From assembly GCA_001275005.1 (NCBI GenBank), contig JWZX01002529.1, forward strand, positions 1-26,691: a stretch of DNA of 26,691 nucleotides, in the 5' to 3' direction. The notes below the pieces were generated by a model, which saw only the letters and a program-made list of their open reading frames with translations, did not search any database and was not told the origin of the DNA. The stretch's first letter is position 1, and each line of letters opens with the position of its first letter. Of the stretch, positions 17,847 to 26,400 are shown in pieces. The position numbers were made by a program, and so were the translations under genes. Origin of the DNA: Chrysochromulina tobinii. Lineage: Eukaryota > Haptophyta > Prymnesiales > Chrysochromulinaceae.

Positions 17847-18192
17847 AAAGCGCGTAGATTCGTGTTGATGCCCCCCACCCCAGAGAGCCTGCTCTGCACG
17901 TGCAGCCTCTCACGCAGGACACCCCGCTCGTCGCGTCGTCCGTGTAACGTGTCGAGTCCGTCAAAGCCGGGTAGTCCGTTAACGAGTCGTCACGCACATC
18001 TGAGAAGCTCCACGAAATCTACGCAGTAGGCGCACGTTCACGCAACCGAACTGATACACCGATTTTAGAAATGACCAATGTGCACTCCGATTTCGGAGAC
18101 ACACTCCGAGAGAGCTCTCCGACTCCGTGTCACAGACGAAAAACGGAGACACAGTGTCGTGTGCGGCACGTCGCACGATCGGATCCCGCCTA
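17847..18192. other. Convergent 3' regions
   Basis: This stretch lies between two genes ending toward each other. No coding frame resembles the missing TFIIA beta domain. A cluster of CTCCGA / TCGGAG elements at about 18088-18130, including the palindrome GAGAGCTCTC, could fold and might act in 3' end formation. Confidence 0.4.
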
Positions 18193-18858
18193 CTAAATGG
18201 TGGCGTGTCGACCATCACGGGGTCTTTTCTGCTGTGCCGACTGCATGTACGGTACGGCCATGCGAAGAGCCGGCTGGCCGGGCTCCCACGGCACCGCCGC
18301 CGGCGCTCCCGGCGCAGCCCCCGAGGGTAACGGCGGCTGCGGCTGTGCAGTGAGCGTACCCAACGAGCGGTACCCACCGAGCGCGTCTGAGCTACACCCA
18401 GGCGCAGAGCCGCAAGAATAGAGATCGGCGCCGCGCGGCAGCCCTGCACTGAGCAAGCTGCTCGCTCGAGCGCCTGGTGCCATCGGCGCCGGCGCCGGCA
18501 ATCCTGAAAGGCCGGGGGCACCTCTGCCTGCTCGGTCTGGTGGCAGCCGCTGCGCGTCCGCTGTCGTGGCTTGGGGAAGGCACATCGGCGGCATATACTG
18601 CGATGCGACGAGCATCTGTCCAGCACCGACGGTGCGCACGATACCCGTCTGTTCATATGTGGTGGCCAGTGCGCCGGCAGCGTGGAGCTTCGTTATCCAT
18701 CGCTGCTTGAGCTCATCGAGGCTGCTCGGTTCAACGCTGGCAAGGCGCGGGTCAGCCTTCATGCCCGCGATGACCTTGCTAACCACACTCTCGTGAAGGG
18801 TACGCACTCTCTGCATGCGCGCGAACGTGCCCTGCATGATGTCCGACGACCCGGCCAT
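18193..18858 (-). CDS. TFIIA alpha-subunit-like protein without the beta domain
   Basis: The first ATG is at 18858, giving 221 aa; a frame extension to 18885 starts with GTG and is not used. Residues about 20-65 (LHESVVSKVIAGMK..., then SLDELKQRWITKLHAAGAL) match the N-terminal helical pair of the TFIIA large subunit, which forms the four-helix bundle with the gamma subunit on TBP. The rest is a Pro/Ala/Gly-rich linker ending QQKRPRDGRHATI, with a possible basic nuclear signal. The usual acidic stretch and the C-terminal beta domain that contacts TBP and DNA are absent, and neither is visible in the following 345 bases. It may be a TFIIA-alpha-only variant, a truncated gene, or one whose last exon is unrecognised. 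It is divergent from the EF-hand gene. Confidence 0.55.
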   Translation of the reverse strand: MAGSSDIMQGTFARMQRVRTLHESVVSKVIAGMKADPRLASVEPSSLDELKQRWITKLHAAGALATTYEQTGIVRTVGAGQMLVASQYMPPMCLPQATTADAQRLPPDRAGRGAPGLSGLPAPAPMAPGARASSLLSAGLPRGADLYSCGSAPGCSSDALGGYRSLGTLTAQPQPPLPSGAAPGAPAAVPWEPGQPALRMAVPYMQSAQQKRPRDGRHATI

Positions 18859-19079
18859 GGAAGCCGTCTGTGAATGAGCGCGCACCCGCGCGCCCTTAAA
18901 CTCACAAGACGTCGCCGCGATTGTATGCGTTCCTCTGCCCCGTCATACATGTATGCGCGCTGCACGCCTTGGGCACGCATTCGCCAACTTTTTGCACAAA
19001 GTTTTGATAGTTCTGTTGTTACGCGGTTTCCACGAAGATCACAACGCGAGTTGCGCTGCAGTTCAGTCGTCCTGTAACG
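18859..19079. promoter_or_regulatory. Divergent promoter, TFIIA-like / EF-hand gene
   Basis: There are 221 bases between the two ATGs. The right half is relatively AT-rich (about 18988-19030, with TTTTTGCACAAAGTTTTGAT). No canonical TATA box was found. Confidence 0.45.
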
Positions 19080-21008
19080 ATGTCGGCGGAGGGCGGAAAA
19101 ACCCGAGACCCCCGCGAGGCGCTGCGTGAACTGGTCAGCAGTTCTGAGACGCTGCAGGACATTCTCAAGGACCTAGATCACGATAAATCGGGCAGCATCG
19201 ACAATCATGAGCTCTATAAGGGGCTATGTCATCTCGGGTACCAGGTGAGCAGAGATGTAGTGAACGCTCTGTTCGACGAGCTGGACACTGACCGCTCGGG
19301 CAAATTGGAAATCCGTGAGCTCAAACTCGTCATTCCAAAGACGCGCAACGAAGTGAAAATGCGCGATGGCAGCTACCGCCTGTCAGACGGCCACAAGGGC
19401 GCGCTTCCTACCTTGAAGCTCGACCCGTTCCATGCGGACAAGTCGATCTCCGAGCAGCTGCGCGAGTACCTCGCAGTCAATAAGGGGAGGGTCCAAGACC
19501 TTTTCCGCTCCTGGGATGAAGATGGCAATGGCACCGTTTCAAAGGAAGAGTTCTATGCGGCGATGTGTGTGCTTGGCGCGATGGCGCACAAGAACGTTGT
19601 CGATGGTCTCTTCGATAGCTTCGATACCGATGGGTCCGGCGAAATCACGTTTAGCGAGCTGGATAAGCTGCTGCGCGGAAAGAAGGACATCTGGATGAAT
19701 CAATCACTCGCCCCCCAAAAGGGACCTGAATATAAGGATCTGCCAAACAACAAGAAGAAGAAGAAACCGTTTCGCCATGTGAAGCGGATTACCGTGTCGC
19801 AGCTGTGTGACAAACTTGGGTACATTGACTTCCCATCGATTGCGCAGTACCTGCAATCGGAGCATGGGCGTAATACCGAGGGTTTCACCACAGTGCCCGA
19901 GGCGCGCGTCGAGTATATGCTGCATCACATGCTGCCTATGACCGAACCCAAGATCAATTCCAAAAAGGCCAATCAGTCGCGAGTAGAGTTGGAGGACGAG
20001 CTTCCCGGACCCTTGACGTTTCGGCCACACGCGCCGCCGTCGATGCAACCCAAGCCTCCGAAGCCCGTCCTGCCAATCGGCGAGAGCTCGCCGCTCGACC
20101 TGGGGCCTAAGGTCGACTACCGATGGAAGCAGCAGGTGCGGGATCACTGGGGCGCGTGGGAGAAACGCCAGCACCAATTGCACGAGGAACATACGAAGGA
20201 GTTTCAGTCGCGGCGTCCGTGGCACGCGGTGTCGACGACGATCCCGCCGGAGAGCGTCCTCTCCAAGCCGCGCCAGTCGCCCCGTGAGCGGCTATTACAT
20301 CAGGAGCAGCTGCGGCGAGCTGGAGGTTCACCGCTCCAGAACGCCCAAGAGGAGCGCGAGGTCTTCCTCGACATCTGGCCTAAGCAGCAGGAGCCTAGTG
20401 CGACGCTCCAGTCGCTACGAAGGGCGCTCACGCCCCTCGCCACTCCGCGCCCCGCGCCTCATCAGAAGCTCGCCGCCGACGTCATCAAGGCGGCGGAGCA
20501 GACAGCGTTTCACACCATGGACACGCCTTTGCAGTCGCCTCGTGCGCCAGGGCCCTTGCCCAAGCCGAACGGTCATCTCATCACGAGCCCTCGCTTCACG
20601 CTGCCCGAGCCCTTGGGGTCGCGGAGGCCGGTGATTTTGCCGCGCAAAAAGCGGGGGGGGGTGATGAACCTTTCGAAGCTTCTGCTGCAGCAGAAGACGG
20701 GGTCGCAGAGCGCGCGGCCTCACTACAGGGAGCCCAGCGAAGACCTGCCAGAGCAACCCCACACTTCGAGGGACGCCATGCGCACGATGCTCAGTGCTGC
20801 TCGAGCAGAGATCCCGAAAGAATCGGCCATCATTGCAGAACTCGCCGGCCGCGTCAATGCCGGAAATGCTCTCTCGCACTTGTCGGAGGACATTGGCAAG
20901 TCGGTGAGCAGGGTGAAGAAGGAGAAGGCGCGGCGGGCAGCAAGGGAGGCGGCTCTCGAGGAGGGAGACCGCGGCTTCTATAGCATGGTCCAATCAGACC
21001 TCGCGTGA
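19080..21008 (+). CDS. Four-EF-hand calcium-binding protein with long basic Pro-rich tail
   Basis: A single frame of 642 aa starts at the ATG at 19080. Four canonical 12-residue loops are present: DHDKSGSIDNHE (33-44), DTDRSGKLEIRE (69-80), DEDGNGTVSKEE (146-157) and DTDGSGEITFSE (182-193). All have Asp at 1, Gly at 6 and Glu at 12, so all should bind calcium. They form two pairs separated by about 65 residues. After a KKKKK patch (about 223-230), residues about 230-640 are largely disordered, basic and Pro-rich, with short helices and SP/TP sites (QSPR, TPLATP, LQSPR) that could be phosphorylated. There is no kinase domain or membrane segment. This is a calcium sensor or adaptor; a flagellar role is plausible only by analogy with similar algal proteins. 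Confidence 0.9.
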   Translation: MSAEGGKTRDPREALRELVSSSETLQDILKDLDHDKSGSIDNHELYKGLCHLGYQVSRDVVNALFDELDTDRSGKLEIRELKLVIPKTRNEVKMRDGSYRLSDGHKGALPTLKLDPFHADKSISEQLREYLAVNKGRVQDLFRSWDEDGNGTVSKEEFYAAMCVLGAMAHKNVVDGLFDSFDTDGSGEITFSELDKLLRGKKDIWMNQSLAPQKGPEYKDLPNNKKKKKPFRHVKRITVSQLCDKLGYIDFPSIAQYLQSEHGRNTEGFTTVPEARVEYMLHHMLPMTEPKINSKKANQSRVELEDELPGPLTFRPHAPPSMQPKPPKPVLPIGESSPLDLGPKVDYRWKQQVRDHWGAWEKRQHQLHEEHTKEFQSRRPWHAVSTTIPPESVLSKPRQSPRERLLHQEQLRRAGGSPLQNAQEEREVFLDIWPKQQEPSATLQSLRRALTPLATPRPAPHQKLAADVIKAAEQTAFHTMDTPLQSPRAPGPLPKPNGHLITSPRFTLPEPLGSRRPVILPRKKRGGVMNLSKLLLQQKTGSQSARPHYREPSEDLPEQPHTSRDAMRTMLSAARAEIPKESAIIAELAGRVNAGNALSHLSEDIGKSVSRVKKEKARRAAREAALEEGDRGFYSMVQSDLA

Positions 21009-21412
21009 GGGGTCGGGTCGCTATTTGATCTGGACGGTGAGCATGGGCGCCTTGGAGGCACACAGGCAGTGGACCGTCCACGTCTCCTCTCGTCTTGGAC
21101 ATGGGCGCGCTTAGGGCGCGCTTCGAGATTCAATACTCGTCGGCATATTGTGCGGCTGCGCGTGTGCGGGTGCGTGGGTGAAAGCCTGTGCCGTCGGTGC
21201 GTGTGGGTGGGTCGCGTCGTTTCGTCTGTCGTTCGAGTACAGCTGTACATTACCGCACCGTCACAAGTAAGTAAGTAAGTAAGTACGGTAACACACGCCA
21301 ACAGGCAGCGTACACGTGGCGAGGGGGATACCCAGGCATACAGAGCGTGTACGGTGTTCAGCAGTCGAGTGTTGGTGCTGATGAAAGTCATCAGTCAACG
21401 CTAACCCGCGGC
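21009..21412. other. Intergenic region with (AGTA)5
   Basis: This stretch holds the 3' region of the EF-hand gene and the 3' end of the minus-strand fragments. A tetranucleotide repeat AGTA x5 lies at 21266-21285. No gene was seen. Confidence 0.5.
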
Positions 21413-23111
21413 TCAAGAGCGGAGGTGCGCAACCGAATAGGGGGCGGGGGCGCACGCAGCACGGTCGCGTAGCCGAGAGCGCCATTGCTGTACGTCTCTT
21501 TCCCGCTCTTGTCGCTGCCGCGCCGCCACGCGACGAGTGGCCCGTCGACTCGCCGGTCCGGCCTGTGCGGCACGCGGACCGAAGAGCTCGGCTTCCAGCC
21601 TCCTCGCATCGGCGCGCAGATCCGCGGAGAGGTACGAGACGCTTACCCATGACTCTTCCCACATGTCTCCATCTGAATCCTCCCCCTCCCATTCGACCAG
21701 AACGTCTAATGGGCGACCACGCCGCCCGTCACGTCGTCGCACAGCTATGATGCGCCGTACTGCCCAGCGCCCGCCATCGTCTAGCCATCGTCGGCCTCCC
21801 GACCTGCGACCACGGGTGCCATTGCTACGCGCTGCCTAGCGTCCCGCCTACTTCGTGATACCTCTTGCCTCCTCCGTTTGCTTCGCTGAGGATCCACACG
21901 CGGCTCGATATCAATGTGCACAACGTCCCCCACCTCCTCCGCGGGTTGACCGCTAAGGGTAAGGTGCATCTCGACTTTTTCCGGACCGAAAAAGAGCGCA
22001 GCAGGCCCCTGTCCGACCCGCACAAAGTGCCCCATCCGGAGATTGCAGATGCCCAGTGTCCTCCATTCGCCCGCGCTCAGAGTCTGTTTGACCTCTAAGA
22101 TCGCCCGGAGACCGTCGTGTACGAGCTCAAACCGCTCCTCCACCTCCTCCACCGTGAGAATCTGCCAACACAGGCCGTTGGCCAGGCAGGCCCACCGTCG
22201 CATGCCTTCCCGTTGCACAGCTAGCGCCCTATTGCGCGAAAGTTGCGCCTGCCTGCGCACATTGAGGTTGTACTCTCCCCAACCTCCCGTTCGCAGCCAA
22301 AGCCCCACGCCCACCGCTACGTGGAGCGTAGATCCATCAAGCTGGTAGGAGCAGCCGGAAACTCTCGCCATATTCCTAGGGCTGCCTCATAGAGCAGCTC
22401 ACGCAAGTGATGCCGCCCCGCTCCGTGACATATCCGCCTACCGCTCCTGCCTTTGCCCTGAGCTAGTACGATGCGCCATGCCACCCACACACGCATCCGC
22501 AGCCACTCCGCGGGCGTGCTGGTGGTCGTTTCCTCCACGATCGCCGCCCGTTGCCTCTCAACGGCCTTCCGTAGGCGTCGCCTTTCGTACCCATCCGTCA
22601 CAAGTGAACGCCGCTTTTTTCGCCCGGTGGGTGCCACAGACTGGGTGGCAACCACATTCATTCCAAGGCAACGAGCGGAGGGTCAGGGTGCCTCGGGAGA
22701 CGACATGGCGGTGCGCCATGCGCGAAGCGTGTTCGCGAGGGCGGGGCGGGCGCGTCACAGTACACTTGGAGCGCGGTCGCCGTCCCCTCGCCGCCGCTCT
22801 CGAGCCCGACCGCCATCTGTCCGAAGTGGACAAGGGCGGGGCCGAGAGTCTTCGCAGCCCACCTCGCTCGAGTGCGCCAGGCCTCCTTGAAGAGCACCTC
22901 GCCCATGCCGTGCCAATGCGCAATGGGGCCCGGCCAGCAGGCCGGCCGAGAGATGTGACATGCCGTCCTCGTCCGGCCGGCCGAGAATTGTGGCGTGTTG
23001 TCCTGCGTCCTCGAGGCGCTTGAGCGTTGAGGAGGGTGTAATAGCGAGGACCGTCGTGGAGGCGCGCGATCGCCGTGGGGCGTGGGGATCAGGCCCTTGA
23101 AAGGGGATCAC
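21413..23111 (-). pseudogene. Broken minus-strand coding fragments ending in a chromo-like segment
   Basis: Five successive minus-strand open stretches look more protein-like than their antisense, but each is in a different frame from the next: 23111-22755, 22906-22658, 22661-22317, 22371-21781 and 21742-21413. The last carries RGRPLDVLVEWEGEDSDG then MWEESWV, like the LV.W.G...WEE core of chromodomains, followed by a basic tail. The 22371 piece (LTVEEVEERFELVHDGLRAILEVKQ...) is not recognised. No GT-AG joins that would restore one frame were evident, for example no AG lies just before 22661. A decayed gene or chromodomain-bearing transposon remnant fits best. A multi-exon gene with non-canonical introns remains possible. 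No integrase or reverse transcriptase motifs were seen. Confidence 0.4.
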
Positions 23112-23440
23112 GTAGCGTTGGTGCGTTCGATAGGCTTTGATGCTTGTTCGAAGAGAATGCTAGCGGACAAGACGACCGTCGGTCCGTCAGGGTCTCCAAG
23201 CGACGGCTCAACGTAAGAGATGCTCTATACTTACGACGACGCAATCGAATGAAACCTGACGCCAACCTGGGGCCGCAACCGAACACAGGATTAACAGGAC
23301 CCTTGGCGCTTGGCCCTGCGCCTCGGCATGTAGCAACACGACATGATTATGCCCGGCCACCTTTTGACCTGTGTGCACAACGGCCTCTGCGCGCCCGCTT
23401 CCCCTTCCGAGAGATCGTCCTTATATCGGACGGAGATAGT
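23112..23440. other. Intergenic, downstream of the large membrane protein gene
   Basis: No gene was seen. It follows the stop of the minus-strand gene at 23441 and precedes the decayed fragments. AT-rich ATATCG/TATATCC elements near 23422-23452 overlap the stop region. Confidence 0.4.
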
Positions 23441-26400
23441 CTATATCCGTATCTTCCCTGAGCCAGGCCGTTCGAGTTCCACCGAGACGACGTGGATGGT
23501 GCGCGTCGGCACGGACACGTGTTGGGTGGGCATCAGCTCCTCGTTGACGGTGTGGCGCTGCTCTCGCGACCTGCGCGCGCGCACGAGGTCCTCCGTCGTG
23601 AGCTTGAGGTGCTTGGCGCGCTTCTGGTCAACCTCAACCGCGATCGAGTCCTCAAAGTCCAAGAGCAGCTGGACGAGATCCTTCCTGTCGCCATTCCCGT
23701 TGAAAAAGATCCGCTTGGAGAGCAGCAGCTTCTTGCACTCGCGGAGGAGGCGCCCCGGCGACTGCGCGACCACCTCCATCACACGCGGGGCGTCGATCAC
23801 GTCGATATTGATGAGCTTGGGACCGCAATCGAGGAGCTGCTTTTGCTTGTCCGTCAGCGCCTTTTTCGGCAGTCGCTTGAGCTTCTTGAGGTGCGCGAGC
23901 ACAATCGAGGCGGCGGACGCCTCAAAGGTCGGCCACCCGCGCGAGCCGTACGGCCGCAAGTTGTACATTGGGTACACCACGCGATCCTTGCGACGAAGCG
24001 AGCGTGCGTAGCACGTGATCCTTGCGATGAAGCGGGTAGCCGCGCTCGTTTGAAGCGGGTAGCCGCGCTCGTTCAGCGAGCGCACGGCGCGCGCCGCCCT
24101 CTCGCCGAGGACACGCACCACCACACCCGTCGACCCCTTCTTCTCGCAGGCCAGCACGCTGTTGCCGAGCAACTTCTGCAGCTCCTCGAGCGACTTGTCC
24201 TTGAGCGACTCGTCTTGAACGACGAAAACGGTCCCCGTGCGCTCAGAGACGAGCTCGCTCGGCACAACGTCGTGACCGAGCTTGCCAGGCGGGTCCGTGA
24301 GCTGCAGCACGCAGGTGCCTGTGGCGGACGCGTAGAGGCTGCCCATGACGGAATAAGCGCGCTTGAACTTGAGCTCATTCTCGAAGACGTGCTCGCCCAT
24401 CAGCTTTGGCTCCTTGCCGCCGCACATGCGCGTGAGCTTGGGATCTTGACGTGCTGCTTTCGCGTCGTCAGCCGTGCGGAAGCGTACGTAGCCTTCGGCA
24501 GATGCTCCCTCGTCGAAGCGGTACGCGCCGTTATGGTAACGCCCGTGGAAGAGCACACTGACGTGCTTGCTCAGGCCGAGGCTCTTAAAGTCCGCAATGG
24601 AGGCCAGCTCCCACTCTTTCCCCTCGCATAGGGAGACGAGCTCGTCGACGCCAACCTGCGCCTCGTCCTCCGTGGCGACGCGCTCCCTCTCAAACTTGAG
24701 CACTGTGGGCGGACCCTGACGCGCCTCGGCGCCTAAGCGCCCGATGATCGCCTCCGGGGCATACCACGACGGCCACGCAAACAACTGCGGGATGCACGCA
24801 AAGTCCACGAAGAGACCGAGGTCGCCGTCTCCGCGCTTCATCACCTGTAGGGAGCCGCGGATCTTTTCGAGGGTGAAGCCATCGGGGTCGGGCATGCCAG
24901 AGATACGCCAGCAGTAGCTGACGACCTTGACGCCGCGTCGCCGCCGCTCATAGAGGTCCGCGGCGCGCACAGGCGGCAGGAAGGCTTCGGGCGGCATGTT
25001 CTGGCAGTGTGGCAGAAAGGGCTTTCCCGTGACAATTTCAACTCTCTCGAGCTCAGGGAGCTGAGCCAGCCTGTCGCGAACCGTCTCGGCCTTGTGGCGC
25101 AGGTCAGCTGCGGTGAGCGTGGCGGCCTCTTCAAACGTGCTGAGATGGAAGGTGACGACAACTGTACTCTTGGGCGTCACATGCCCAAGGGAAGACCAAT
25201 TCTCAAGCTGCACCTCGGCCAGGGCAGCCACCTCCGGAGGAGAGGGAGGCGGCGAGGGGGGGGGCGAGGTGACCGAGGCTGCAGAGGCCGCCTCCACCGT
25301 GATGCAGATGGACGAGGTTCCGCAGTGCGTCGCCAACCGTCGAGTCAGAACGCTCGTCGGCTCGTTGGAAGCGAGGCGTGCCACCACCTTGGTGACGCGC
25401 GGCAGTTGCCCATCCGAGCGCGAATCTAGCAGCCAGTCAATGTCGATCAAGCGCACTGCACCGTCTCGGATGGCGGCCACGATCGGCTCGTCAATTAACT
25501 GGATCCCGATCCCGTCAATCAACGCTTTTCGAATTAACTGGCGCTCGCGCGCGATGTCGACGCCGACGACCAGCACTGCAACGAGCATGGAGGCGCCGAG
25601 CAGCGCGCCAAGGCCCAGCTCGAGCGCCAGCCGCATGGGCCCGTCCTGCACCGCGCCGTCGTGCGTGAGTGCGCCGTACACGCAAGCGCCGACGATGGCG
25701 AGGATGTCGACGGCGTAGAGGAAGGCCTCGAGCCAATGCTGCTGACGCATCGTGTACGGCTGACGACGGGCCTGCAGGGACCAGAAGCCGCCAAGGACCG
25801 CGATCGCGAGCGCGGCAAAGACGTAGCGTGCGGTCCGGTGCGCCTCGTACGGCGAGAACCACAGCACAAAGTCCATGAAGAAGGACACGAGGAAGAGGAG
25901 CCCCTGCCGCGCCCACACGACGAGCTGCCACTGCGAGCAGAGCGGCCAACGCGCGCCTCCCATGCCGTCGTCGCTCCTGTACCGCTCAGTCAGGTAGCGC
26001 ACCGCCTCGGCCGCGCGGCGCGCCTCTTTCTGCAAGCGCACCGCCTCCGCCCTCGCCGCCCACGCCGCCCTCGCTGCGTCCGCAGCCCGAGTCACATCCC
26101 GAGTCACGTCGTGGGGGTAGAGCCATCCGCTCACCTCCCCGTTGTCAAAGGTGACCTTGTACGGGTTACTAGTCCTGTTGTCGGATGCGATCTTGCCGCG
26201 CCTGCCGTTGACCATCACGTAATCACCCATCCTGAAGCGGCCGGTGGGTTTCGGTGCTGCAGCCTGAGTCACATCTTTGGCCGCGGCCTCCGCCGCCGCC
26301 ACCTTTGCTTTTGCTGCAGCCGCGTTCTCCGCCGTCACCTGAGCCTCGCCCAGCAGCCGGCGGAAGCGAAAGAGCAGGAAGAGCCAGAGCTTCGTAGCCC

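Noticed and set aside
18193-18885. Start of the TFIIA-like gene at 18885
   Set aside because: That codon is GTG; the first ATG at 18858 fits a nuclear eukaryotic gene.
23492-24631. 379-aa plus-strand frame
   Set aside because: It is antisense to the large membrane protein, whose motifs are on the minus strand; the product is Arg/Leu/Ala-rich as expected of a GC-rich shadow.
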